Shown here one piece after another: positions 37,975 to 47,205 of a DNA stretch of 64,000 nt. The DNA comes from an uncultured Collinsella sp. (GTDB lineage Bacteria; Actinomycetota; Coriobacteriia; Coriobacteriales; Coriobacteriaceae): NCBI GenBank assembly GCA_900541145.1, contig UQIH01000012.1, positions 6,797 through 70,796 on the forward strand. Reading direction: 5' to 3'. The position numbers were made by a program, and so were the translations under genes. The stretch's first letter is position 1. Every line of letters begins with the position of its first letter. Under the pieces are notes generated by a model. It searched no databases. It had not been told where the DNA came from and worked only from the letters and a program-made list of their open reading frames with translations.

Positions 37975-38810
37975 CTAAGCCCGTAACGTAGATGTGCAAA
38001 CTTCCGAAACGCCTTGCGCGGCATAGTGCGTATAAACTTCGTCAACCGCCTCAGAAATATCTGAGTATCGCGCCGGGTCAAAAGCATACGATGTCGCAGC
38101 TATACCCTGCACCCATTCGGAACGCGGATTAATTGAATAGCCACACAGCATCATCATACATGCATCTAGACCTGATTTCCCAAGTATCCGACGTATTGAT
38201 GAGAGCATCGCGGGTCGCCCCTGCACCATCGTCGTCACCCCTATTAGCAGTATTTACCGTTTTTCTCTAAATGCGTATCGCCACCCTTAAGAATACGAAG
38301 TGTTTTATCCAGACCCGATTGTCCTCCATCTCAAACGAAGGGATAAGGAATCTCATCCGGAATCGGCAGTAACGGAGGATTCACAACGACAAGCGAAAAA
38401 CATGAGTCATCTCTCAGAGGGGAGTAAAGGCTCCCCTCAAGCACCCTAGTTTCGTCATCCAAAGAGTTGATGGCAGTGTTTTTCTTACAAAGGTCGACAA
38501 CAAAAGGGTTGATTTCTACAGATGTTACATCCATGCCACAGTTGGTAAGTATCAGGCCCTGTATTCTGGGGCCAGAACACAAATCGAGAGCCTTCCGTGC
38601 GCTCTGCGGTGTAAGGCGCCAATCTCAGCAAATCTGTCCCACAATACTGCGCTGAAGAACAAGACGGAACCCCTGAGCCAAACTCCCCTATACCTTATTA
38701 AGGCTAAGACAGGCAAGTTCACGCACCCGGCATATTCCAGAATAACATCCTATTGTTTTAGATGCTCTACAAGCATGAACAGCCGCGAATCGGAAAGATC
38801 TTCTAGTTTC
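37975..38810 (-). pseudogene. Decayed class I SAM-dependent methyltransferase
   Basis: Fragments in three frames line up as one methyltransferase: LEDLSDSRLFMLVEHLKQ, LALIRYRGVWLRGSVLFFS, CGTDLLRLAPYTAER, motif I RKALDLCSGPRIQGL, the acidic loop VTSVEINP, motif IV VVVNPPLLPIPDEIPYPFV, GGQSGLDKTLRILKGG and a C-terminal part ending YTHYAAQGVSEVCTSTLRA. Lesions are a TAG (38750), frameshifts near 38655, 38610 and 38247, and a TGA (38331) that replaces the Gly expected after PYPFV. The 5' end stops at the edge of the right direct repeat. It may have been part of the peptide cluster; no start codon survives. Confidence 0.75.
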
Positions 38811-38813
38811 GCC

Positions 38814-39355
38814 CCGACTGACCGCCAAGGGCCAAAATGGCCCCTCCATCCCCGGGCGACTGGCTCTGGCGCGCCGAGGAGTGTCCCCAAGTGCCGGCAG
38901 AAAAGGAACGTCCCTAACTGCCGGCTAGAGGGCACCGAAGAGAATGGCGTAGGTAGTGGATTCGCCGAGCTTGAGCTCGTCGCCGGGATTGAGTTGGGCG
39001 GAACGGCCGGGCTCGACCTGAATGCAGACGCGCGTGGCCCCGTTTACCACCACGGTTCCGTTGGTGGACGACAAGTCCTCGACGTGCCAGATATTTTGAG
39101 CATCGCACCAGATATGGGCATGGCGGGCCGAGACATCGTCGCCGACGTCGGTAATATCGCCCTCACCAGTGGCCAGCGCGCCAATCTCAACACCCTGCTC
39201 ACTCGGCTGAATCCAGCGCGGGGCGCTCACGACAAAACTGTTATGCACGCGCAGCAAGCCCAAGGGGTGCGCCGGGGCGGGTTCGCGTTCGCCCGCAGTC
39301 AGCGACATGCCAAGCGAACGCGGCGTGGATGCGCCTCCGCCACAGGTCGCGTGTG
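38814..39355. repeat. Right copy of the ~520-bp diverged direct repeat
   Basis: Same-strand match to 32084-32605. It contains the intergenic tail and the 3' part of the intact FHA gene. Together the copies bracket a segment of about 6.2 kb. Confidence 0.85.
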
Positions 39356-39863
39356 CGTAGTCGATGGCATAGTTCACCGAGGACCGCACATCCGCCGAAC
39401 AACCGACGGCGACAAACAGCACCAGCACGGCCTCGGCGCGCTCGGCGGGCATGAGTTCCGCCGCCTGGGACAGGCGATCGAGCGCGTTGCGATAGAGATT
39501 CGTGTCCTGGTGGCACTCTTCGAGCGCGCGTACCATCGGTTCACCTGCAGGACCGCACACCATATTGATCACAGCCGTGGAGTCCATGGGATTGCGCTGG
39601 CGCAGGGCCAGTTGCAACATAATACGCGCAGCCGAGGTACCGTATTCGGCAAAGTAGCGCTGCTGAAGCGTGCCGACCGGCGCGCGAACGATAAAGCGGG
39701 AAACCCAAGAGCGATCGGCGGCTCGGCTCTGCGGGCTGCGGCCGTCGGCGAGCGGACGGGACGAAAGCACCAAACCGCACAGCTCGATATGGCTCAGATG
39801 CGCTGCGCGCTTAAAGATGTCAAACATGGCCCCGCATGGGGTGAGCTCAACTTGAGATGCCAT
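38925..39863 (-). CDS. FHA-domain protein of the kinase operon
   Basis: A 312-residue protein. The N-terminal 180 residues are helical and unassigned (TPCGAMFDIFKRAAHLSHIE, RNPMDSTAVINMVCGPAGEP). The C-terminal part is an FHA phosphothreonine-binding domain with VSARHAHIWC, SSTNGTVVVNG and the LNPGDELKLGESTTY strand. It starts at ATG 39863, three bases after the kinase stop, with GAGG inside the kinase gene. It probably binds the phosphorylated kinase or its targets. Its 3' end is duplicated at 32189-32605. Confidence 0.85.
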   Translation of the reverse strand: MASQVELTPCGAMFDIFKRAAHLSHIELCGLVLSSRPLADGRSPQSRAADRSWVSRFIVRAPVGTLQQRYFAEYGTSAARIMLQLALRQRNPMDSTAVINMVCGPAGEPMVRALEECHQDTNLYRNALDRLSQAAELMPAERAEAVLVLFVAVGCSADVRSSVNYAIDYAHATCGGGASTPRSLGMSLTAGEREPAPAHPLGLLRVHNSFVVSAPRWIQPSEQGVEIGALATGEGDITDVGDDVSARHAHIWCDAQNIWHVEDLSSTNGTVVVNGATRVCIQVEPGRSAQLNPGDELKLGESTTYAILFGAL

Positions 39864-39866
39864 GAC

Positions 39867-41711
39867 CTAGGCCTCCTTGGTCGTAGAAATAGAATCGGAC
39901 GATACTTCGACAGGTCCGCCAAAAGTACGGGCAGCTGCGGCTCCACCGGCAAGCGGAGTCGCCATCTGGGCTTTTGTGCGTCGCGGTGCCGAAACGGGAA
40001 GTTCAAAGGCAAAGCCCATCGCAAGCAAAAACCACGTAAGCGTATAGGTTGCAACCAGAGCGGCAACAAGGCCGCCCATCACGGCGCGTTGGGAAAATAC
40101 GCTACATGCAGCCACAACCAGCACCGGAACCTCGCAGGCAGAAAGCGCAAGCACACCCTGCAGGAAGCCCGAGCGCCGATCGCGCGCAAGTGCCCCCGCG
40201 GCAACGCCGGCTATGCCTGGCAGCGCCAACGCCAGTGCGGCAATAATACCCGGTAGCGACCCAGACCACACGAGCGATCCCAAAGTCGCCGTCACGCGAG
40301 CGCCCGACGCCAGCAGCGCGGCCGAAACCACGACCACAGCCCAAACCACGCCACAGACGACCGTCGCGCCGACCATCAGCGCGCGACGAACCACACGGCC
40401 AGACGCATCCATGGGGCACGGCGTGAGCGGCTCGCCGCGGAGCGAACGACCGACATTTTGCGCATAGTGGTCACAAAACGCCGAGAGCGCCGCCTTGACC
40501 GCCGCCGGCTCGGGACGATCTTTTTGATGGCTGGACAGACAGGCCATCACCACGTCGAACAGCTGGGCATCGACAAACGCCAGCGCATCGCGTAGCTCTT
40601 CGGAATCCGGCTCAAGCCCTAGCTGCTGGGCCTGCTCGGCCGCGGCGAGCGCCACATCGGGCTCACGACGAAGCAGCTGAGTCAAATCACAACCGGGCGC
40701 ATGGGCACCAATAGGATAGTCGGGCCGCGTGTCCATCTTGAGACGGTAGGGGCTCGCGATGTCGCGCGTCTTTTTGCGCGAACCCGAGGCACCCGAAGTA
40801 CTCGGCGCGGCTTCGTATGGCGCGACGCCGGCAATGAGCTCGTAAACCGTGCTTGCCGCGGCGTATACGTCAATCGCCGGCGACATACGCAAAGCGCGCA
40901 GGTCGGGAATATCGTCGGTGAGCATCTCGGGCGGGGCATAGGCAACCGTCGCGCGACGCAGCGTGGCATAGCGCTCCGTAAACGACGCCTTGCCGCCGGT
41001 ACCGGCCACGGCCGACGCAGGCTCGAGCGCCAGCGACGAGCCAAAGTCGATCAGGCACAGGTCAAAGGTGCCCTCGGCAAGCTGCCGGTCAAGCGGTAGA
41101 CGCGCCGTACGCACCATAATATTAGCGGGCGAGATATCGCGATGGACAAAGCCCTCACCCACCAGGCTCATACGGCAGAGCAGATCGAACAGGTCGCGAC
41201 CCAGACGCGCCGCCACAAGCGGCGACAGGCGTCCGGCATCGTCCACGGCGAGTCGCGAGCGCAAGCGGGCGAGCGTCTCGCCCTCGACCCATTCCATGAC
41301 AATTGCAGGCACACCGTCAACCTCGCCCCAGCCATAGAGGCGGGGAAAGCCCTTAAGGCCCGAAAGGGCGCGATGGCATTCGTATTCCTCGCGAAATGCC
41401 GCTTTGAACTTGGCGACCAGCGACTCATGGGCGGCATCGTCGTCAAACTCATCGCGCGTCGGCAAGATGAGCTGTTTGAGTGCTACGTCCTCGCCTTGGG
41501 CGTTGACAGCACGCGTCACGCGGCCGATACCGCCACGGCGCATGGTGGCATCGTCGGCAAACAGTATCGTAAAACGACGCAGATAGGCAGGCAGTTCGTC
41601 CTGACCGAGCGCAATGGCCGGCTCAAACCCGTCGACACGCGCCAGGCGCAGGCCGACCATGGGATCGCGACCGAGCGATTGTGGTGTGGTGGATGCAAGA
41701 TCGGTCATCAT
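39867..41711 (-). CDS. Membrane Ser/Thr protein kinase
   Basis: A 614-residue kinase. The Hanks-type domain (about residues 45-420) shows a Gly-poor P-loop RRGGIGRVTRAV, Lys in VALKQL, catalytic loop HRDISPANIMV and IDFGSS in place of DFG-x-A. The domain is interrupted by Ala/Ser-rich insertions. Four or five hydrophobic helices follow from about residue 450 (ALMVGATVVCGVVWAVVVVS onward), unlike the single helix of PASTA kinases. It overlaps the upstream gene by an ATGA. It forms an operon with a secreted protein upstream and an FHA protein downstream. The signal it senses is unknown. Confidence 0.85.
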   Translation of the reverse strand: MMTDLASTTPQSLGRDPMVGLRLARVDGFEPAIALGQDELPAYLRRFTILFADDATMRRGGIGRVTRAVNAQGEDVALKQLILPTRDEFDDDAAHESLVAKFKAAFREEYECHRALSGLKGFPRLYGWGEVDGVPAIVMEWVEGETLARLRSRLAVDDAGRLSPLVAARLGRDLFDLLCRMSLVGEGFVHRDISPANIMVRTARLPLDRQLAEGTFDLCLIDFGSSLALEPASAVAGTGGKASFTERYATLRRATVAYAPPEMLTDDIPDLRALRMSPAIDVYAAASTVYELIAGVAPYEAAPSTSGASGSRKKTRDIASPYRLKMDTRPDYPIGAHAPGCDLTQLLRREPDVALAAAEQAQQLGLEPDSEELRDALAFVDAQLFDVVMACLSSHQKDRPEPAAVKAALSAFCDHYAQNVGRSLRGEPLTPCPMDASGRVVRRALMVGATVVCGVVWAVVVVSAALLASGARVTATLGSLVWSGSLPGIIAALALALPGIAGVAAGALARDRRSGFLQGVLALSACEVPVLVVAACSVFSQRAVMGGLVAALVATYTLTWFLLAMGFAFELPVSAPRRTKAQMATPLAGGAAAARTFGGPVEVSSDSISTTKEA

Positions 41712-42613
41712 AGGGCAAGCGCCGCCACGTTATTGTTGAAGTTACCGAGCGCGACGTCATCATCGCCGTAATGGCCGACCCATTGACATAGGTTGGTGTA
41801 ACAGCCCCACAGATTGGCATACTGCTGATACCACCTTGACCGGGGCGAGAATGTCTGACGACCGAACTCGGCTCGAATGACAAACATCTCCCCGACCAGG
41901 CTGTCGCACGGCCTGGGATCTCCCGTAGAGTTATAGGTCGAGACCACGTCATTGGCACGAGAAACATAGCCGTCGAGCATGTTGTACTTGGTCACAAGCC
42001 AACTGTGAATGCTCTCTTCCTCAGCAGCGGAAAGGCCGCCGGAGTTTGCATCGTTGTCAGTGTTGCCGCCCGTCGAGCCGCCGTTTCCAGGCCCTCCGGT
42101 AGAGGAACCCGACCCAGAGCCGCCGCCCGAACTCGATGAATCCGAGCCGGAGCCAGAAGTATCCGAGCTACCGGGCTTTCCGGACTGCTGGGCGTCCTGC
42201 TCCTTTTGCTGCTCGACCTTATTCACCGTTGCCGCCACGCTATTGTTGGACAATCGATCGATGATCTTGGTGTTGGTGAGCACGATGGTTTTGCCATTGG
42301 CAAGCGTGACTTCGTTGTCCGGGGCCTCGGCGCCGTCCGCATCGTCGGTGCCAAACACAATATGCCCGACCACACTTGCCCAAGCATATCCAGTCGTGGT
42401 GCCCAGATCGCTTTTGACCTCATGCCCCATGCGCGGTTCGCGTGCGGCATGCGCCTGCATCATGGACGGCACGGTCATGCCATAGGCAGAAACGCCAGCT
42501 ATGACCAGCACCAGCGAGCACGATAGCAGTGCGTACGCCCGCGGCGCCAAGCCCAGTCGGCGTCGTATGCGCACCGCGGCGCCGCGCTTTGTCTGAGTGC
42601 CACCGGGCCGCAT
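41708..42613 (-). CDS. Secreted or membrane-anchored protein of the kinase operon
   Basis: A 301-residue protein starting at ATG 42613 with GGAGGAG upstream. One N-terminal hydrophobic helix (YALLSCSLVLVIAGVSAYGM) is followed by an outside domain. In the middle is a Ser/Gly-rich linker (SGSGSDSSSSGGGSGSGSS) of about 45 residues. The C-terminal globular part includes HSWLVTKYNMLDGYVSRAND and WGCYTNLCQWVGHYGDDD. No enzyme motif was found. Its position as first gene before the membrane kinase suggests a sensor or partner on the outside. Confidence 0.7.
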   Translation of the reverse strand: MRPGGTQTKRGAAVRIRRRLGLAPRAYALLSCSLVLVIAGVSAYGMTVPSMMQAHAAREPRMGHEVKSDLGTTTGYAWASVVGHIVFGTDDADGAEAPDNEVTLANGKTIVLTNTKIIDRLSNNSVAATVNKVEQQKEQDAQQSGKPGSSDTSGSGSDSSSSGGGSGSGSSTGGPGNGGSTGGNTDNDANSGGLSAAEEESIHSWLVTKYNMLDGYVSRANDVVSTYNSTGDPRPCDSLVGEMFVIRAEFGRQTFSPRSRWYQQYANLWGCYTNLCQWVGHYGDDDVALGNFNNNVAALAL

Positions 42614-42792
42614 GCGTTCTCCTCCAACAAAAACACGCCGCTCGGGAGCGGCGCATTCATTCGAATCCATATTTGAGTGTATCAGCGAACCAAAAAGGTT
42701 GCGCAACGAATGGACAAATTAAGGATGCGAGCGGAAGCATCCATGCGATAAGCGGATACGAAGCATCTTTGTTGCACAACAAACTCACAGTC

Positions 42793-42820
42793 GCACGGGG
42801 AAATTATGACTACCCCGTGC
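42793..42820. terminator. Hairpin between recR and the kinase operon
   Basis: GCACGGGG/CCCCGTGC with a 12-base A/T-rich loop, 39 bases after the recR stop. It has no T-run. Confidence 0.45.
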
Positions 42821-42858
42821 GTCGCGAGGAAAACATACGGCAGGAGCAGGCTCGCCAC

Positions 42859-43455
42859 CTAAATCGCGCGGCGGGCCTCGATGGCGCGGCCAAGCGTAAG
42901 CTCGTCGGCATACTCCAAGTCGCCGCCCACGGGAAGGCCGCTTGCCAGACGCGACACCTCGACGCCCAACGGCTTGATGGTACGGGCCAGATAGCTCGCC
43001 GTGGTCTCGCCCTCAATATTGGGGTTGGTGGCGATGATGACCTCGTGGATGTCCTCGTGGCCCAAGCGTGCCAGCAGCTCTCGAATGTGCAGCTGCTCGG
43101 GGCCAATCTTGTCCATGGGACTGATCACGCCGCCCAATACGTGGTAGAGGCCGTGGTAGCTGCCCGTGCGCTCGATCGCCTGGACATCGCGCGGCTCGCC
43201 CACCACGCAAATGCGAGTGGTATCGCGCATCGGGTCCTGGCAGATGGAGCACTCGTCGGCCGTGGCGTAGTTAAAGCAGCGGCTGCAAAAGTGGACCTCC
43301 TGCTTGACCTCCAGGATGGCCTCGGCCAGGCGGCGCGCCTCCTCGGCGTCGGCCTCCAACAGGTAATAGGCGATGCGCTGGGCCGACTTGGGACCAATGC
43401 CCGGCAGACGGCCCAGCTCATCGAGCAGTTTTTGCAGACTGTGGTTGGCACTCAT
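42859..43455 (-). CDS. recR: Recombination protein RecR
   Basis: A 198-residue RecF-pathway protein that loads RecA at gaps with RecF and RecO. It has the helix-hairpin-helix RLPGIGPKSAQRIAYYLL, a four-Cys zinc finger (CSRCFNYATADECSIC) and a TOPRIM domain (ICVVGEPRDV, then EVIIATNPNIEGE). The C-terminal Walker-B-like stretch SRLASGLPVGGDLEYADELT is complete. Length is standard. It follows ybaB by 13 bases in the usual dnaX-ybaB-recR order, here with one plus-strand gene between dnaX and ybaB. Confidence 0.97.
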   Translation of the reverse strand: MSANHSLQKLLDELGRLPGIGPKSAQRIAYYLLEADAEEARRLAEAILEVKQEVHFCSRCFNYATADECSICQDPMRDTTRICVVGEPRDVQAIERTGSYHGLYHVLGGVISPMDKIGPEQLHIRELLARLGHEDIHEVIIATNPNIEGETTASYLARTIKPLGVEVSRLASGLPVGGDLEYADELTLGRAIEARRAI

Positions 43456-43468
43456 ATATATGCGTGTC

Positions 43469-43789
43469 TTAGAACGGCATGCCCGGGATGTTGAGGCCGC
43501 CGGTGATGGCGCCCATCTGCTTGTTGGCGAGCTCGTTGACGCCGCGGACGGCCTCGTTGACGGCAGCCATGATCATATCCTGCAGCATATCGACGTCCTC
43601 GGGATCGAGCGCATCGGGATCGATGGTGAGGTTGACGAGCTCCATCTCGCCGTTAACGGTCACCTTGACCATGCCGCCGCCGGCAGAGGCGTCGACGGTC
43701 TGGGACTTGAGGTTCTCCTGCGCGGCGGCAAGCTGCTCCTGCATCTTGCGAGCCTGCTTCATCATCTGCTGCATGTTCATACCGGCCAT
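43469..43789 (-). CDS. ybaB: YbaB/EbfC family nucleoid-associated protein
   Basis: A 106-residue DNA-binding protein with the Met/Gln-rich N-terminal helix MNMQQMMKQARKMQEQLA, the VNGEMELVNLTIDPDAL strand and the C-terminal EAVRGVNELANKQMG helix. It acts as a dimer that binds DNA in a pincer. AAAGGAG precedes the ATG at 43789. It is in an operon with recR. Confidence 0.93.
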   Translation of the reverse strand: MAGMNMQQMMKQARKMQEQLAAAQENLKSQTVDASAGGGMVKVTVNGEMELVNLTIDPDALDPEDVDMLQDMIMAAVNEAVRGVNELANKQMGAITGGLNIPGMPF

Positions 43790-43951
43790 GATGGCTCCTT
43801 TACGTGCGGCCGCACGCCGAGCTGCAAGGGCAGCCGGAGCACGGCGGGACTTTCAAACTCAAAAATCGTACCACGGCGCGCGGCGAGAGAGCGGGGCGGA
43901 CGTGTTACCTCAGTCGATATACATGTCCTCCAATACAAACCGCACTCAAAG

Positions 43952-43986
43952 ATTATGCAAGGTCGAATTATGCAAGGTTGCATAAT
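43952..43986. promoter_or_regulatory. Perfect 20-bp palindrome with an adjacent half-repeat
   Basis: ATTATGCAAGGTTGCATAAT (43967-43986) is a perfect palindrome around GG. A direct copy of its left half with the same flank (ATTATGCAAGGT) precedes it at 43952. It lies between ybaB and the divergent gene at 44129, as expected for an operator. Apart from this and the -10 box, the 339-base gap holds nothing. Confidence 0.6.
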
Positions 43987-44088
43987 ATCGCACACTCAAT
44001 CTAGTAGAGCCGAATCCGGCATTTCATGTGCGCCACTAAATAGCTAAATGCCGAACCGCTGCTCGAGGCGGCGCACATGGCGGCAGGG

Positions 44089-44094
44089 TATAAT
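44089..44094 (+). promoter_or_regulatory. Putative -10 box for the gene at 44129
   Basis: Consensus TATAAT preceded by GGG, 34 bases before the start codon. No good -35 box lies at the usual distance, which would fit an activator-dependent promoter. Confidence 0.45.
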
Positions 44095-44128
44095 TTGATT
44101 GCCATAGATAGTAATTTGGAGGTGCCCC

Positions 44129-44602
44129 ATGAATGCCCCCAACGCGCTCCAAAACATCCGCTCAAAACACCCCGTTGCATATGTGGTTCTCTATCTCTTT
44201 GTCGGCTGGGCATTGCTGGTTGTCATCACCCATGCCATAGCTTTTGGAGCAGAACTGCTGATAGCCAGCTCGGACCAGCCCGTCGTCAAATGGGAGACGA
44301 CCGATGAGTGCACCGACGGAACCCGAACCGTTTACTACAACAGCCCGTCCCTCTACCAAGAGTTCAAGGTCAAGATAAAGGACTTCAAGATTGTCGATGC
44401 CGAGCCAGGCGTTTATTCGGCAATCGGAGCAACCGTCAACGCCGAGCAAGTCGAGTACACGGACAGCCATGCGACGTATCGTATCGACCTCAGCATCCTA
44501 GGCCGACCGTCGCGTACCTGCCTGCTCGAATGCGAGATACGCGGCACCACGTTGCGCATGTCCGAAATACAGATGCGCCCGGACAAAGAGATCTCTTCTT
44601 GA
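44129..44602 (+). CDS. Small membrane-anchored protein, function unknown
   Basis: A 157-residue protein with one transmembrane helix (AYVVLYLFVGWALLVVITHA) near residues 17-42 and an outside domain with three Cys (ECTDG, RTCLLECEIR). The domain looks beta-rich (EFKVKIKDFKIVDAEPGVYS). GGAGG lies seven bases before the ATG. It sits between dnaX and ybaB on the opposite strand, breaking an otherwise conserved gene order. I do not recognise the family. Confidence 0.65.
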   Translation: MNAPNALQNIRSKHPVAYVVLYLFVGWALLVVITHAIAFGAELLIASSDQPVVKWETTDECTDGTRTVYYNSPSLYQEFKVKIKDFKIVDAEPGVYSAIGATVNAEQVEYTDSHATYRIDLSILGRPSRTCLLECEIRGTTLRMSEIQMRPDKEISS

Positions 44603-44623
44603 GCAGTATACCCGCCCGTACAG

Positions 44624-47089
44624 CTACTCCACCGGCTTGAAGATGGTGGCCTGACCGAAGACGCTGCGGATGAGGGCTTTGGCCTCGTCCTCGGTCTGCG
44701 GGATGCTCGGGGCTGCGCCCTGGTGGCCGAAGGGGCTGCCCGCGCCGGGGTTGGACTCCCAGGGAGCTGCAGGAGCGTCCTCCTCTTTGGCGACAGCCGC
44801 AGCGGGCCTGGGCGCGGGCGTCGCACCCGCCACGTCGAACGGGGGCAGATCGTCCCCGCCGGCATCGGCAGCAAAACCGCCAACCATGGCGTCGTCGTAG
44901 GGAACCTGCTCGGATTCCCACGGGGCAGGCTGCGCGACAGGTTGAGCCGTGGGAGCGGACGCGCGCTCGGGCGCACGGGGCGCGGGCTCGGTCGGGAGCT
45001 TGCCCGTAGCGGGAGCGCCGGCAGGGTTGTCGGAGCGCAGCCAGGGAGCCTTGGCCAGGCCGGATGACTTGGACGCAGGCGCGACAGGCTTGGGCGCGGG
45101 CGCCGGAGCAGCCGGTTTGGGTGCCGCGGGCTTAGGCGCCGACGGGGTCGGTACCGCCACCGGCGCTGTTATTGGCTGCGGCGCGCTGGCGCTCGAGGAT
45201 ACAGGGGCCGCCGAGGACACGGGTTGCGGGTCCGCAGATACCGCAGCCCGTGCAGATGGAGAATGCTCCTCATGTTGAGGAGCCGGCGTGCCACCTCCAT
45301 CCAGGACGTAGTCGACGGTGCGACGCCCGAAGACCGCGCAGACCGTCGGCAGGACCACCGACTGCGTGTCGGCGCGACCGAGCATCTTGATGGCAAAGGT
45401 CGAGCCCGCAGGGAACGAGACGGTGAGCTTGGAGCCGTCGTCGGCCGTGGCGCGGGCATTGAGCAAAAGCCCCGCGTAGGAGGCCTGACGAGCCTTGACG
45501 CGCTCGACGACCTCGGCCCATTTGCGCTGGAGCTCGCCGGCGTCCTCGACCGCGGGGGTCTCGGCAGTACCGGCGGCGGCAACCTGGGCGGCGTTGTTGG
45601 GCTTGGACACCGGCACGGTCGATGCAGCAGGCGCGGGAGCCGGAGCCGCAACGGGCTGAGGTGCAGGCGTTACAGGTTTAGGCGCCGGCGCAGGAGCCGC
45701 AGACTTGGGCGCAGGCTGGGCAGCCGGAACAGCAGCGCCGCGGTCCCAAGGCATGCCACCCTGATGCGCGGACGTAGCAGCGGGGGCAGCGGATGCCACC
45801 GAAGTGGCAGCACGGGCGCCCGAAATGAGCGTCGGCTGTTGGGCAGCAGCGGGTACGGATGCTGCAGGCGCGGCGGCCTGAGCGGCAGCCACGCTCGCCG
45901 GCACGGCGGCGTTGGCAACCATGGCCTCCAGGCGTGCCACGCGCTCGGCCAATGCCTCAATCGTTAAATCGGCCTCGGGACGCGCCAGACGCGTGCAGGC
46001 AATCTCGAGCACCAGGCGCACGTCGCTCGCGCCCCTCATCTCCAGTGCGGCATCGTCGAGCACTGTCAGCACACGAGCCAGGCGGTCGGCAGGATGCTCG
46101 CCAAAGGCAGCGGCCTCGGCAGCAAGCGCCTCGGCCTGCTCGGAGCCGCCCTCAAACAACTCGGCACGGGCACCGGCAACGCAGGCAACATACACGTCGC
46201 GCACGTGCGCCACCAGGTCGCGCGTCAGCTCCAGCAGATCGTTACCTTCCTCGACCTGCGCGCGAATAAGCCCATACAGCTCGGCAACATCGCGATCGGC
46301 AATGGCGCGGGAAAACTCGCCCAGAATCTGGTCCGAAACCTCGCCTAAAAGCGAGCGGGCGTCGTCCGCATGCACAGAACCGTTGCCAAAGACGCTCAGC
46401 TGCTCCAGCGTGGACAACGCGTCGCGCATGCCGCCCTTTGCATGGCGCGCCACGATAGCCAGCGCCTCGTCGTCGTAATCGAAGCCCTCCTGCTCGCACA
46501 CGTATGCCAGGCGATGCTCGATATCCTCGTTGCCGATGCGGTGGAAATCGAAGCGCTGGCAGCGCGAGAGGATGGTCTCCAGAATCTTTTGCGGGTCGGT
46601 AGTGCACAGCACAAAGATCACGTGCGCCGGCGGCTCCTCGAGCGTCTTGAGCAGCGCGTTGAACGCCGCCGTCGTGAGCATGTGGACCTCGTCGATGATA
46701 TAGATCTTGTACTTGCCGCGCACCGGGGCAAAGTTGACGGAGTTGATGATCTCCTCGCGCACGTTGTCCACGCCGGTACGGCTTGCAGCATCGAGCTCGT
46801 AGACATCCGAGTGGTTGCCCTCGGCGATGAGCTCGCACTCCTCGCAAGTGCCGTCGGGCATGCAGCCGCTTGCACCCTCGGCGCGCGCCGCCTCGGCATT
46901 GCGGCACAGCAGTGCCTTGGCCAGAATGCGCGCCATGGTGGTCTTGCCCGTGCCGCGTGGTCCGCAGAACAGGTAGGCGTGGGACAGGCGTCCCTCGGTG
47001 ATGGCGTGCTCGAGCGTCGAGACGATATGCTGCTGGCCCACCACGGAGTCGAAGGTGAGCGGGCGATACTTTCGGTACAACGATTCCAT
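44624..47089 (-). CDS. dnaX: DNA polymerase III subunits gamma and tau
   Basis: An 821-residue clamp-loader ATPase. Walker A is CGPRGTGKTTMARIL near residue 45, the four-Cys zinc site includes CMPDGTCEEC, Walker B is IYIIDEVHML and the sensor-1 region leads to SRCQRFDFHRIG. Domain III ends near residue 370. The rest is an Ala/Pro-rich tau-like extension with repeated APKPAAPAPAPKP-type stretches and a small structured island near residues 520-600. The ATG at 47089 (MESLYRKYRP) has GGGGGAG upstream. Whether a shorter gamma form is made by frameshifting is not evident. Confidence 0.96.
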   Translation of the reverse strand: MESLYRKYRPLTFDSVVGQQHIVSTLEHAITEGRLSHAYLFCGPRGTGKTTMARILAKALLCRNAEAARAEGASGCMPDGTCEECELIAEGNHSDVYELDAASRTGVDNVREEIINSVNFAPVRGKYKIYIIDEVHMLTTAAFNALLKTLEEPPAHVIFVLCTTDPQKILETILSRCQRFDFHRIGNEDIEHRLAYVCEQEGFDYDDEALAIVARHAKGGMRDALSTLEQLSVFGNGSVHADDARSLLGEVSDQILGEFSRAIADRDVAELYGLIRAQVEEGNDLLELTRDLVAHVRDVYVACVAGARAELFEGGSEQAEALAAEAAAFGEHPADRLARVLTVLDDAALEMRGASDVRLVLEIACTRLARPEADLTIEALAERVARLEAMVANAAVPASVAAAQAAAPAASVPAAAQQPTLISGARAATSVASAAPAATSAHQGGMPWDRGAAVPAAQPAPKSAAPAPAPKPVTPAPQPVAAPAPAPAASTVPVSKPNNAAQVAAAGTAETPAVEDAGELQRKWAEVVERVKARQASYAGLLLNARATADDGSKLTVSFPAGSTFAIKMLGRADTQSVVLPTVCAVFGRRTVDYVLDGGGTPAPQHEEHSPSARAAVSADPQPVSSAAPVSSSASAPQPITAPVAVPTPSAPKPAAPKPAAPAPAPKPVAPASKSSGLAKAPWLRSDNPAGAPATGKLPTEPAPRAPERASAPTAQPVAQPAPWESEQVPYDDAMVGGFAADAGGDDLPPFDVAGATPAPRPAAAVAKEEDAPAAPWESNPGAGSPFGHQGAAPSIPQTEDEAKALIRSVFGQATIFKPVE

Positions 47090-47205
47090 GGGTGCTCCCC
47101 CGGGTATACTGAGTCTTGTTGCCGCGGCGGCCATGCGGTCGCACGGCATACTGCATTCCATAATAACCCGTACGGCGAGCCCGCCGCGATAGGAGTCTAA
47201 AGAGC

